Positions 20,453-27,948 of a stretch of 34,021 nt of DNA are shown here, one piece after another (the first letter of the stretch is position 1; each line of letters opens with the position of its first letter). The translations under genes were made by a program, and so were the position numbers. The stretch is taken from positions 1 to 34,021 of the forward strand of contig CAIKKN010000028.1 of the NCBI GenBank assembly GCA_903827945.1, in the 5' to 3' direction. The notes under the pieces are model-generated. The model did no database searches. It saw nothing but the letters and a program-made list of their open reading frames with translations, and was not told the DNA's origin. Origin of the DNA: an uncultured Actinomycetes bacterium (GTDB taxonomy: Bacteria; Actinomycetota; Actinomycetes; Nanopelagicales; Nanopelagicaceae).

Positions 20453-21918
20453 GCCGCCGCCCGGATGGAAAGTTAACCGCCGAGCTCTTCCCTGGAGAAA
20501 AAGCTCAGGATGAATGTGGCGTATTTGGGGTGTGGGCGCCTGGTGAAGAAGTCGCGAAGTTAACGTTTTACGGGCTTTATGCCCTGCAACATCGTGGACA
20601 GGAATCCGCGGGTATCGCCACAAGTGATGGAAGTCGAATCTTCGTTTATAAAGATATGGGTCTTGTTTCTCAGGTATTTACCGAAAATGATTTAGCAACA
20701 CTTACTGGCCACCTTGCAATCGGTCACTGCCGATACAGCACTACTGGTTCTTCAACGTGGGCGAATGCCCAACCAACACTTCGCGCAACAACACATGGCA
20801 CCCTCGCTCTTGCGCACAACGGAAATCTCACAAACACAGGTGACCTTGCAGAATATCTTGCAAAGAATGTTCCTGGGCATGCAGATCACGCAAATCAGGC
20901 AACGACTGATACGGAAATAATGACTGCTCTTATTGCGTCGCAAGAAGGAAAGAATTTTGAAAGTTCTGCGCTATCAGTTCTTCCAATGCTTAAAGGCGCC
21001 TTTTCTCTCGTATTTATGGATGAGCACACTTTGTATGCAGCGCGCGATCGACATGGAGTTCGCCCTCTCGTAATCGGAAAACTTGATCACGGTTGGGTTG
21101 TTGCATCTGAGTCTGCAGCGCTAGATATTGTTGGCGCCGCCTACGTTCGCGAAGTTGAACCAGGAGAATTCATTGCGATTGACGCAGATGGACTTCGCTC
21201 ACATCGATGGGCAGAGGCAACTCCAAAAGGTTGCGTATTTGAATATGTTTATTTGGCTCGACCAGATACTGCAATCGCCGGACGAAATGTCCATGCAACA
21301 CGAGTTGAACTTGGCGCCCAACTTGCGCGAGAGCATCCAGTTACTGCTGACATTGTTATTCCAGTCCCAGAGTCAGGAACCCCCGCAGCTGTCGGTTATG
21401 CAAGAGAGTCAGGGATTCCTTATGGAGCAGGTCTTGTAAAGAATTCTTATGTTGGACGTACATTTATTCAACCAAGTCAATTAATCCGCCAATTAGGTAT
21501 TCGCTTGAAATTAAACCCTCTTCGAGAAGTTATTGAAGGTAAGAAAGTTGTTGTCGTAGATGACTCCATCGTTCGTGGCAATACTCAACGAGCTTTGGTG
21601 AAAATGCTTCGCGAGGCAGGGGCCCTTGAGATCCACGTCCGCATTTCAAGTCCACCAGTTAAATGGCCGTGTTACTACGGCATCGATTTTGCATCCCGCG
21701 CTGAATTAGTGGCTGCAGGCTTGGAAATTGAGGATATTCGCCGCTCAATTGGTGCGGATTCTCTTGGTTATGTCTCTATGGAGGGTTTGATTAAAGCGAC
21801 CACCATTGCAGAGGACCGACTTTGTACGGCATGTTTCACCGGCAACTATCCCATTGAAATTCCCGTAGATATTTCAGGCGGTAAGCATCTTCTAGAGATT
21901 GTGAATAATCACGAGTGA
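20449..21918 (+). CDS. purF: amidophosphoribosyltransferase
   Basis: PurF makes phosphoribosylamine from PRPP and glutamine, the first committed step. The 489-residue protein has the N-terminal-nucleophile cysteine at C23 in DECGVFGVW after a short propeptide, the PRPP-binding motif VVVVDDSIVRGNT, and C-terminal cysteines (CTACFTG) of the iron-sulphur type. It overlaps the SCP-like gene and purM by 4 bases. Confidence 0.96.
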   Translation: MSRRPDGKLTAELFPGEKAQDECGVFGVWAPGEEVAKLTFYGLYALQHRGQESAGIATSDGSRIFVYKDMGLVSQVFTENDLATLTGHLAIGHCRYSTTGSSTWANAQPTLRATTHGTLALAHNGNLTNTGDLAEYLAKNVPGHADHANQATTDTEIMTALIASQEGKNFESSALSVLPMLKGAFSLVFMDEHTLYAARDRHGVRPLVIGKLDHGWVVASESAALDIVGAAYVREVEPGEFIAIDADGLRSHRWAEATPKGCVFEYVYLARPDTAIAGRNVHATRVELGAQLAREHPVTADIVIPVPESGTPAAVGYARESGIPYGAGLVKNSYVGRTFIQPSQLIRQLGIRLKLNPLREVIEGKKVVVVDDSIVRGNTQRALVKMLREAGALEIHVRISSPPVKWPCYYGIDFASRAELVAAGLEIEDIRRSIGADSLGYVSMEGLIKATTIAEDRLCTACFTGNYPIEIPVDISGGKHLLEIVNNHE

Positions 21919-22973
21919 GTACATATTCAGAAGCCGGCGTAGACATTGATGCAGGAGATACTGCTGTTAGATTAATGAAAGAACACCTTGCAAAAGCTCG
22001 TCGTCCAGAAGTTGTGGGAGATATTGGCGGCTTTGCTGGTTTGTTTGATATCTCGGTGGCCAAAAGTATGAAGCGACCTTTGCTCGCAACATCAACCGAT
22101 GGAGTCGGAACAAAAACTGAAATTGCTCGAGCACTCGGAAAGTACGACACCATCGGAGAAGATCTAGTTGCCATGGTTGTTGATGACCTTGTTGTTTGTG
22201 GAGCCGAACCACTTTTCATGACTGATTACATCGCTGTTGGAAAAGTTTTCCCAGAACGAATTGCTGAAATTGTTTCCGGCATCGCTCGAGGATGCGCGAA
22301 GGCGGGAACTGCATTGGTCGGTGGTGAAACTGCTGAGCACCCAGGACTTCTCGGCGAAGATGAATTCGATATCGCAGGCGCGGCCACAGGTGTTGTGGAT
22401 GCCGATAATTTACTTGGAGAACATCGCGTAAGAAGCGGAGATATTCTTATTGCAATGCCATCTAGTGGATTTCACGCAAATGGATTCTCGTTGGTCCGCC
22501 ACATTATTAAAACAAAAAACCTTTCACTTGATTATGTTGTGAGTGAATACAACAAAACATCGGGCGAGGTTTTCCTTACCCCCACTGAGATTTACTCACT
22601 CGACTGCTTGACCCTTTACAAGGCTTTGCAAGATGGTCTTCATGGGTTTAGCCACATTACGGGCGGCGGAATTGCTGAAAATACGGCTCGAGTCATCCCA
22701 GATAACTTGACCGCGGTTTACGATCGCTCATCATGGGCCCTGCCGGTAGAGATGGAATTTATGGCCTCTCTGGGCGGCGTCCCACAGGCTGATATGGAGC
22801 GGACCTGGAACTGTGGCATCGGCATGACCGCCATCGTGGCACCTGCCGAGGCCGATAGAGCCCTGCGCACGCTTGGAGCCCGCGGCATGAAGGCTTGGGT
22901 CGCTGGCTCCGTCAAAGAGCGCCAATCTGGGGAACGCGGTTCCGCTTTGGAAGGCACCTACCAAGCGCGGTAA
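21915..22973 (+). CDS. purM: phosphoribosylformylglycinamidine cyclo-ligase
   Basis: PurM closes the imidazole ring to form AIR. The 352-residue protein begins YSEAGVDIDAGD after a GTG start that overlaps the purF stop (GTGA). STDGVGTK, DDLVVCGAEPLF and GGGIAENTARVIP are visible. The last part of the gene (from about 22710) is more GC-rich than the rest. It is the last gene of the purine run; purN, purH, purE and purK are not in the window. Confidence 0.96.
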   Translation: MSTYSEAGVDIDAGDTAVRLMKEHLAKARRPEVVGDIGGFAGLFDISVAKSMKRPLLATSTDGVGTKTEIARALGKYDTIGEDLVAMVVDDLVVCGAEPLFMTDYIAVGKVFPERIAEIVSGIARGCAKAGTALVGGETAEHPGLLGEDEFDIAGAATGVVDADNLLGEHRVRSGDILIAMPSSGFHANGFSLVRHIIKTKNLSLDYVVSEYNKTSGEVFLTPTEIYSLDCLTLYKALQDGLHGFSHITGGGIAENTARVIPDNLTAVYDRSSWALPVEMEFMASLGGVPQADMERTWNCGIGMTAIVAPAEADRALRTLGARGMKAWVAGSVKERQSGERGSALEGTYQAR

Positions 22974-23027
22974 CCTACCTCCCTGTAGATGAACACACAT
23001 ATTGAATCCTGATAGGAGGTCTCGCCC

Positions 23028-23204
23028 ATGGGTCGTGGCCGACAAAAAGCAAAAGCAACTCGTGTTGCACGCGATTTGAAATATTCCGCACAAGATATGG
23101 ATCTTGAGAGCCTTGCAAAAGAGCTTCATGGTGATCCCGCTAAAGATCAAGATAAAAGTGACGATGATCCGTTTGCCGAGGGCAATTACATTCGTCGTGC
23201 GTAA
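23028..23204 (+). CDS. DUF3073 small protein
   Basis: This 58-residue open frame starts at an ATG with a strong site, TAGGAGGT, ending 7 bases upstream. The basic N-terminus MGRGRQKAKATRVARDLKYS followed by an acidic tail (KDQDKSDDDPFAEG) is the pattern of the actinobacterial DUF3073 family, which commonly follows purM. Function is unknown; the basic end suggests nucleic-acid binding. Confidence 0.88.
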   Translation: MGRGRQKAKATRVARDLKYSAQDMDLESLAKELHGDPAKDQDKSDDDPFAEGNYIRRA

Positions 23205-23208
23205 GTAG

Positions 23209-24018
23209 ATGCGCCCAACTCCTTACGTCGCATCACTTCGGGTTTACGAACCCATTACTTCCTTTGAACCTGCTGAACAATTGCGGTGGAGCGCTATTCC
23301 CATCACAACTTCAACCGGTGAAGAAGAACAAATTCGCGCTTTGAAGCGCACGATAACAATTGAACCTCCAGCACTTCGTCCAGATGGCGCGCACATTCTT
23401 GAATTTGAAGGCGCGAGATACGTTTCACCATGGTCCACTGCAACTCGTTGTTGGACAGCGCTAGATTCATTTAAGGACACGCTTCCTTCTTCAATCGTTC
23501 GTTATTTCGTTCCCGTAAATATGGAAGAAGCGATTCTGATCAATTCAGAAATAATGGAAGACAAAATTCCTCACATCTTGACGGAAACATGGTTGATTCC
23601 TCCTCGCTGGTTTGGCCTCTTTGAGCCAACCGATCGCCTGCGTGCCCAAACAGATGATGGACCGTATGTTGTTCATAGAACTGCAATTGCGAATGCAAAG
23701 AAGAGATGTATGCGTCTGCACGAAGTGGTTGTCGCATCTTTTGGTGAGGGGCCAGTTGAAGGTGAAATCGCTGATCTCCTTGAATGGTTGGACCTTTTTC
23801 ATCCAGAATCAATTGTTGAGTTGGATTACGGCGGCCTGGCTATTTATATGGAGAACGCTCTTCAAGACCAAGGTGGCCTGGAAGCTGACACATCTGTTGA
23901 AGACCTATTGAGCTCACTTCGAGGTCTGGAGATGGGCAACGGAGCAATGGCTGGTCAAGGTTATGAAGCATTGATAGGTCGCTGGCGTAAAATTGCCGCA
24001 TTCGAGCAAACTTCTTAG
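23209..24018 (+). CDS. conserved hypothetical protein (actinobacterial)
   Basis: This 269-residue protein starts 4 bases after the DUF3073 stop and is probably co-transcribed. It begins MRPTPYVASLRVYEPITSFEP, and has acidic and aromatic-rich segments but no signal peptide, membrane segment or recognised catalytic motif. I believe similar proteins occur next to bldC in other actinobacteria, but that is from memory. It ends about 130 bases before the bldC-like gene. Function is unassigned. Confidence 0.75.
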   Translation: MRPTPYVASLRVYEPITSFEPAEQLRWSAIPITTSTGEEEQIRALKRTITIEPPALRPDGAHILEFEGARYVSPWSTATRCWTALDSFKDTLPSSIVRYFVPVNMEEAILINSEIMEDKIPHILTETWLIPPRWFGLFEPTDRLRAQTDDGPYVVHRTAIANAKKRCMRLHEVVVASFGEGPVEGEIADLLEWLDLFHPESIVELDYGGLAIYMENALQDQGGLEADTSVEDLLSSLRGLEMGNGAMAGQGYEALIGRWRKIAAFEQTS

Positions 24019-24026
24019 AAATCCGT

Positions 24027-24046
24027 ACATAAATCTACATAAATCT
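24027..24046 (+). repeat. 10-bp tandem repeat upstream of the bldC promoter
   Basis: ACATAAATCT occurs twice in direct contact (24027-24036 and 24037-24046), 11 bases before the proposed -35 element of the bldC-like gene. The spacing of one helical turn could suit an activator or BldC-type autoregulation, since BldC binds direct repeats cooperatively. Confidence 0.45.
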
Positions 24047-24057
24047 AGTAATAGCAC

Positions 24058-24087
24058 TTGTCAGTAACCGCTAAACACGGGGATACT
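24058..24087 (+). promoter_or_regulatory. promoter of the bldC-like gene
   Basis: TTGTCA (24058-24063) and GATACT (24082-24087) are separated by 18 bases and look like a sigma-70-type promoter. Transcription would begin near 24094, leaving a leader of about 60 bases before the TTG start. Confidence 0.55.
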
Positions 24088-24152
24088 TTCGCCCATAAGG
24101 TTCATATCGGAAGAAATGGACATTTTGATTTACTAGGCGGAAGGAGTGGCAG

Positions 24153-24338
24153 TTGAGCGAACAAGAAGTATTGCTAACTCCATCCGAAGTTGCGCACTTA
24201 TTCCGCGTAGATCCAAAGACTGTCACTCGTTGGGCGAAAGCCGGCAAGCTGACATCGATTCGTACTTTAGGTGGCCATCGCCGCTATAAAGAATCAGAAG
24301 TAAAAGCGCTCCTTAATACAGTTACAAAAGAAGCTTAG
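24153..24338 (+). CDS. BldC-like MerR-family DNA-binding protein
   Basis: This 61-residue protein consists of a single MerR-type winged helix: LTPSEVAHLFRVDPKTVTRW followed by AGKLTSIRTLGGHRRYKESEV. It is the size and layout of BldC, a Streptomyces regulator that binds arrays of direct repeats. No effector domain is present. The start is TTG with GGAAGGAG 5 bases upstream. A promoter and a 10-bp tandem repeat precede it. What it controls in a non-sporulating organism is unknown. Confidence 0.9.
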   Translation: MSEQEVLLTPSEVAHLFRVDPKTVTRWAKAGKLTSIRTLGGHRRYKESEVKALLNTVTKEA

Positions 24339-24350
24339 GAAGGTACTGAC

Positions 24351-24533
24351 ATGGCTAACGCACCAAAAGAAGATCCAAAAGAACGTATGCGCCAAGCGCT
24401 TGAAAGAAAGAAAAATGGCGGCGCAGCTGGTGCCACCGGGTCTAATGGCCCTGCAGGAAATTCAAAGGTTGGCGGAAGCCAAGCTGGCGGCGGAGCTCCA
24501 AAGATGTTCCGTCGTAAATCTGGCGCAGCCTGA
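24351..24533 (+). CDS. DUF5302-like small protein
   Basis: This 60-residue protein begins with a charged helix (PKERMRQALERKK), continues with a Gly/Ala/Ser/Asn-rich low-complexity middle and ends KMFRRKSGAA, the tail typical of DUF5302. It starts 12 bases after bldC behind AGGAAGG, so the two are probably co-transcribed. Function is unknown; the middle is likely disordered. Confidence 0.75.
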   Translation: MANAPKEDPKERMRQALERKKNGGAAGATGSNGPAGNSKVGGSQAGGGAPKMFRRKSGAA

Positions 24534-24553
24534 TTTAATTTAACTTCCTGCTT

Positions 24554-25591
24554 ATGCAGATATCTACGATCGATTACGCGCTACTTTTTCTGGCGACCTT
24601 TGCTGTCGTAGGGGCGCTAACTCCGCTCGCTCGAAAATTTGCAATCAGTCGTAATGTTATTGATGCACCAAACCTTGCTCACAAAACGCACAAGGAACCT
24701 GTTCCATACTTAGGTGGCGTCGCCATCATTGTTGGAATCGGGTTGATCTCCTTCGCTGCCTTTATTTTTCGCGACGGCACGTCAAAGAATTTTTGGCTAG
24801 AAACCTCAGTTATGGGGCCGGCTCTGGTTTTAGGAATTATTGGTTTATTGGATGACTTAAAGAATCTTTCACCGATGCCACGATTTATTGCACAAACGAT
24901 TGCAGGAATCTTTACAGCCGTACTTTTAATTTCTGCAAAAACCGTAGGAACTCCAACATCATCTAGATTGCTTGATGCGCTGATTACTACATTCTGGATT
25001 GTCGGAATTTGTAATTCTATTAATTTCTTCGACAACGTTGATGGCGGAGCGGCAGGAACGGTCGCGGTTTCCTCGACCGCCCTGGCAATCATTGCTTACA
25101 ACGGTGATCAATATTTAATTACAGCTCTTGCGACAGTTACATCTGGTGCGATGATTGGATTCTTACTGTGGAACAAGAGCCCAGCAAGAATTTATATGGG
25201 AGATGCCGGAGCGCTCTTCCTCGGTGTTCTAATTGCGACACTTACTATTCGTCTTCACCCAGATGCAGAAACAAAATGGACGTCATTTGCAACGCCAGTG
25301 TTACTTCTTGCCGTTCCTATTTTGGATACATCAGTCGCCGTTATTTCTAGGCTCCGTAGAAAGATTTCACCATTTCAAGGTGGGCGCGATCATCTCTCAC
25401 ACCGCTTGATTCGGGCAGGCCTAAGTCGGCCAATCGCTGCAGTGGCGCTTTGGATTCTAAGTGGTCTCTTCGCGTTATGCGCAGTACTTATTCCATTAGT
25501 TGGTTTAAGAGTGGAAGAGACTATTGTTTGGATTGCAGCAATCACATGGGCATCCTTATTTATGTATTTCATCCAAACGAGTGATTCTTAA
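24554..25591 (+). CDS. MraY/WecA-family undecaprenyl/decaprenyl-phosphate glycosyl-1-phosphate transferase
   Basis: This multi-pass membrane enzyme of 345 residues transfers a sugar-1-phosphate to a polyprenyl phosphate and starts the synthesis of a cell-wall glycan. About ten hydrophobic segments are visible. Family motifs include GLLDDLKN, NFFDNVDGGAAG, MGDAGALFLG and GGRDHLSHRL. The HLSHRL form fits WecA/TagO more than MraY. The exact sugar cannot be told. Its context (bldC upstream, a NlpC/P60 hydrolase downstream) suggests envelope work. Confidence 0.88.
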   Translation: MQISTIDYALLFLATFAVVGALTPLARKFAISRNVIDAPNLAHKTHKEPVPYLGGVAIIVGIGLISFAAFIFRDGTSKNFWLETSVMGPALVLGIIGLLDDLKNLSPMPRFIAQTIAGIFTAVLLISAKTVGTPTSSRLLDALITTFWIVGICNSINFFDNVDGGAAGTVAVSSTALAIIAYNGDQYLITALATVTSGAMIGFLLWNKSPARIYMGDAGALFLGVLIATLTIRLHPDAETKWTSFATPVLLLAVPILDTSVAVISRLRRKISPFQGGRDHLSHRLIRAGLSRPIAAVALWILSGLFALCAVLIPLVGLRVEETIVWIAAITWASLFMYFIQTSDS

Positions 25592-25653
25592 GAAATATTT
25601 CTATTCAACGTTCAATTTGAGCGTGACGTTCATGGAATTCACAGCATCACAGG

Positions 25654-25681
25654 TTGAGCCGATTACATAACAACCGATAAT
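25654..25681 (+). promoter_or_regulatory. promoter giving a leaderless NlpC/P60 mRNA
   Basis: TTGAGC (25654-25659) and GATAAT (25676-25681) are separated by 16 bases. The ATG at 25690 lies 8 bases after the -10 element, where transcription should begin, and no Shine-Dalgarno site fits before it. A further ATG at 25684 would be too near the -10 element. Confidence 0.6.
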
Positions 25682-25689
25682 CTATGCTG

Positions 25690-26712
25690 ATGCAGAAACG
25701 CAGATTGAGCTCGTCATCCGCGAAAGTTTGGATGCTCGTTCTCGCAAGCCTTGTTGGAGTTACAACTCCGGCACACGCGGCTCAATCACTTGCCGAGGTA
25801 CAAGCACAAGTCGAGCGCCTTCAAATTCAGGCATCGGCCGCAGCCGAAGCTGGCCAACAAGCACAAGTCGAATTGGGAAGACTCACTCGTTCTTTGAATT
25901 CAGTGAAGCAAAGAGATGCTGCGCAGGCCGCCTCTGTCGGTGATTTAAAGAAATCACTTGGAAAGATTGCTGTTGAGCAATATAAAAACAATGGCTTGAG
26001 CCAAAGCATGTCACTTCTTTTTTCTTCTGATCCGACTCTTTATTTGCAAGCAGCGGGAAGCCTTTCAGTTATTACTCAAAAGAAGGCGCTACAGCTAAGC
26101 CGTTACATGACTGCAGAACAAAGACTTCGAGCAACATCATTAACGCTCAACGATCAAGTAGCCCAGGTTGCTGCGGCAAAAGCTCGATATGTTGAACGTG
26201 AAGCGGCGGCGCAAGCAAGCCTTAAAGCAGCCGAAAAACTTCTTTCCAAATTAACTGCAGCCGAACGTGTTCGCCTTGCTAAATTGCAGGCCGATTCAGA
26301 TAACGCTTATAACGCAGCTTCGCTAGCTTTGGCTAAAAAAGGCGTCGCGGCGAGTGGCCGTGCTGGTATCGCACTTCGTTTTGCTCTCAAGCAAATTGGA
26401 AAGCGCTATTACTTTGGCGGCGCAGGAATGACGTATTGGGATTGTTCAGGACTGACGATGCGCTCCTTTGGAGCTGCAGGGGTTTCACTGCCTCACTCGG
26501 CGGCGGCGCAATCGCGATATGGAAAATCGATTTCACTGGGGTCAATCAAGGTTGGCGATCTTGTCTTCTTTGGTCGACCAATTTCGCACGTTGGTATTTA
26601 TCTTGGTGGCGGAAGAATGATTGATGCTCCCCATGCGGGCGCGCGTGTAAGAGTTGAAAGTTTTTCATCTTGGTTTGGCCGCGAGAAGTTTGTTGCCGCT
26701 CGCCGTATCTGA
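25690..26712 (+). CDS. secreted NlpC/P60 (C40) peptidoglycan hydrolase
   Basis: The protein is 340 residues long from the ATG at 25690. It has a signal peptide (basic MQKRR, hydrophobic core, AHA-type cleavage near residue 31), a long Ala/Gln-rich coiled coil to about residue 215, and a C-terminal NlpC/P60 domain with catalytic cysteine in WDCSGL, histidine in ISHVGIYLG and the third residue in DAPHAG. It probably cuts stem peptides during division, like RipA/RipC proteins. An ATG 6 bases upstream is in frame but sits almost on the -10 box, so the second is preferred. Confidence 0.92.
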   Translation: MQKRRLSSSSAKVWMLVLASLVGVTTPAHAAQSLAEVQAQVERLQIQASAAAEAGQQAQVELGRLTRSLNSVKQRDAAQAASVGDLKKSLGKIAVEQYKNNGLSQSMSLLFSSDPTLYLQAAGSLSVITQKKALQLSRYMTAEQRLRATSLTLNDQVAQVAAAKARYVEREAAAQASLKAAEKLLSKLTAAERVRLAKLQADSDNAYNAASLALAKKGVAASGRAGIALRFALKQIGKRYYFGGAGMTYWDCSGLTMRSFGAAGVSLPHSAAAQSRYGKSISLGSIKVGDLVFFGRPISHVGIYLGGGRMIDAPHAGARVRVESFSSWFGREKFVAARRI

Positions 26713-26739
26713 TTTGTTAAGTATCTAACATATAAATGA

Positions 26740-26816
26740 TGGTGGCTCGGGCCGGGGTCGAACCGGCGACCTCACGATTTTCAGTCGCGCGCTCGTACCA
26801 ACTGAGCTACCGAGCC
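26740..26816 (-). tRNA. tRNA-Phe (GAA), with CCA encoded
   Basis: The minus strand folds as a cloverleaf: acceptor GGCTCGG/CCGAGCC, D arm GCTC/GAGC, anticodon loop CTGAAAA with GAA, and T arm GCCGG-TTCGAAC-CCGGC. Discriminator A is at 26743 and the CCA end (26742-26740) is genomically encoded, unlike the two neighbouring tRNAs. Confidence 0.95.
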
Positions 26817-26843
26817 ATGATCTATATCTATCGCTATTACTAG

Positions 26844-26917
26844 CGACCCAGACGGGACTTGAACCCGCGACCTCCGCCGTGACAGGGCGGCGCGCTAACC
26901 AACTGCGCTACTGGGCC
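26844..26917 (-). tRNA. tRNA-Asp (GTC)
   Basis: The minus strand gives acceptor GGCCCAG/CTGGGTC, an anticodon loop with GTC (CCTGTCACG) and T loop TTCAAGT. The discriminator is G, normal for tRNA-Asp. The next bases read CTA, so CCA is not encoded. It lies between tRNA-Glu and tRNA-Phe, probably in one transcript. Confidence 0.95.
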
Positions 26918-27008
26918 TTTCCATGTGCCAAAGGACTTTAGATTTCTCTAGTTTGTTCATCCCCACTTACGTGGCAACAAACATCCTTTAACGCATTTTC
27001 GAATGAGC

Positions 27009-27026
27009 AAGAAGTCGAAACTTCTT
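27009..27026 (-). other. hairpin between tRNA-Glu and tRNA-Asp
   Basis: On the minus strand AAGAAGT and ACTTCTT pair over a TTCG tetraloop, 10 bases after the tRNA-Glu 3' end. It could be a processing signal or partial terminator, but there is no long T-run. Confidence 0.4.
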
Positions 27027-27036
27027 CCTCACCTAG

Positions 27037-27109
27037 TGCCCCCAACGGGGTTCGAACCCGTGTTACCGCCGTGAAAGGGCGATGTCCTAGGCCTCTAGAC
27101 GATGGGGAC
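27037..27109 (-). tRNA. tRNA-Glu (TTC)
   Basis: The minus strand folds with acceptor GTCCCCA/TGGGGGC, anticodon loop CTTTCAC containing TTC, and T arm CGGG-TTCGAAC-CCCG. CCA is not encoded. It is the first tRNA of a minus-strand Glu-Asp-Phe cluster, an order common in actinobacteria. Confidence 0.95.
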
Positions 27110-27128
27110 CGCAGAACAAGAGGCTAAG

Positions 27129-27157
27129 AGTATCGGCTAGCGCCCTAGCCACAAAAC
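27129..27157 (-). promoter_or_regulatory. possible promoter of the tRNA cluster, with a 6-bp hairpin
   Basis: On the minus strand GATACT (27134-27129) is a good -10 box, about 20 bases before tRNA-Glu, with GTTTTG (27157-27152) at a 17-base spacing as a poor -35. Between them GGCTAG (27135-27140) and CTAGCC (27145-27150) form a perfect 6-bp stem with a 4-base loop, which may instead stop the upstream SIMPL gene's transcript. Confidence 0.35.
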
Positions 27158-27169
27158 TGGATTATGCGC

Positions 27170-27877
27170 TTATTTAATAGCCCATTTAACGGCTACAGAG
27201 ACCGAAACATCCTGTTGGCCAAGGTCAATTTGGGTCGCACCCGAATCCATCTTCGCCGTCGCCATCATGATTGGGTATGGAGAAGGAGAGGTGGTCTCAT
27301 CAAGAGATGTGACACTTGAAAGCTTTACTCCCAAGAGTTTGGCGTAGTGGGCAGCCTTCGCTTTGGCGCGAGTTATGGCATCAGTGCGCGCAGCGTTGGT
27401 GGCTGTTGCGTTGTCGAATACGTAAGGTGTAACTCCATCTAGATTCAACTTATCTGCGCCTGCAGCGACGATTGCATCAACAACCGTACCGGCATTCTTT
27501 GCATTGCGAACGATGATTTCAAAGGATTGAGAAGCGCGATATCCGATGAGTACTGAACCTTTATCGGTTGTGTAGTTGTATTCAGGATAAATCGTGAGGT
27601 TTTGGGATTTGATGTATTGGGCATCAACGCCATTTGATTTCAGCGCCGCACGAATTGCGCTCGCTGTTGCAGCCGAAGTTGATTGGGCAACTGAACTTGT
27701 CGTCCCGACAAATGAAACAGAGGCATTAATGCGAACAGTGTCAGGAGTGACCTTTACTGATCCTGTCGCGCTGACATTGATATAACGATCAGCTGCTTCG
27801 GCCCCAGTGAGTCCAATACCTGTTAATAAGGCACCAGAAAGGGCAATGGCCAAAATACGCTTTGTTTGCATTCTCAT
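27170..27877 (-). CDS. exported SIMPL-domain (DUF541) protein
   Basis: This 235-residue protein has a signal peptide (MRMQTKRILAIALSGALL..., cleaved near AEA at residue 28) and a SIMPL/DUF541 domain: INVSATGSVKVTPDTVRINA at the start, RASQSFEIIVRN in the middle, and a SVSVAVKWAIK end. The family includes YggE, linked to oxidative stress; its molecular role is not known. It diverges from the Sua5-like gene over a 71-base region with an inverted repeat. Confidence 0.88.
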   Translation of the reverse strand: MRMQTKRILAIALSGALLTGIGLTGAEAADRYINVSATGSVKVTPDTVRINASVSFVGTTSSVAQSTSAATASAIRAALKSNGVDAQYIKSQNLTIYPEYNYTTDKGSVLIGYRASQSFEIIVRNAKNAGTVVDAIVAAGADKLNLDGVTPYVFDNATATNAARTDAITRAKAKAAHYAKLLGVKLSSVTSLDETTSPSPYPIMMATAKMDSGATQIDLGQQDVSVSVAVKWAIK

Positions 27878-27897
27878 CCCACCATTCTTCCACTATT

Positions 27898-27921
27898 CAA
27901 TTGGGAAATGCCCACCAATTG
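27898..27921. promoter_or_regulatory. 7-bp inverted repeat between SIMPL and Sua5-like genes
   Basis: CAATTGG (27898-27904) and CCAATTG (27915-27921) form a perfect inverted repeat with a 10-base spacer, centred in the 71 bases between the divergent starts. It could be an operator for either gene. No family match is recognised. Confidence 0.4.
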
Positions 27922-27948
27922 ACTGAGCCTTGTATGGGAGAATTCACC

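Noticed and set aside
24422-24510. Gly/Ala/Asn-rich low-complexity stretch in the DUF5302-like protein as a collagen-like or repeat protein
   Set aside because: The short irregular low-complexity linker is usual for DUF5302 and does not show a regular repeat.
27862-27948. N-terminal extension of the Sua5-like protein
   Set aside because: It overlaps the divergent SIMPL start and has no family match; the ATG at 27949 has a ribosome site and fits the domain start.
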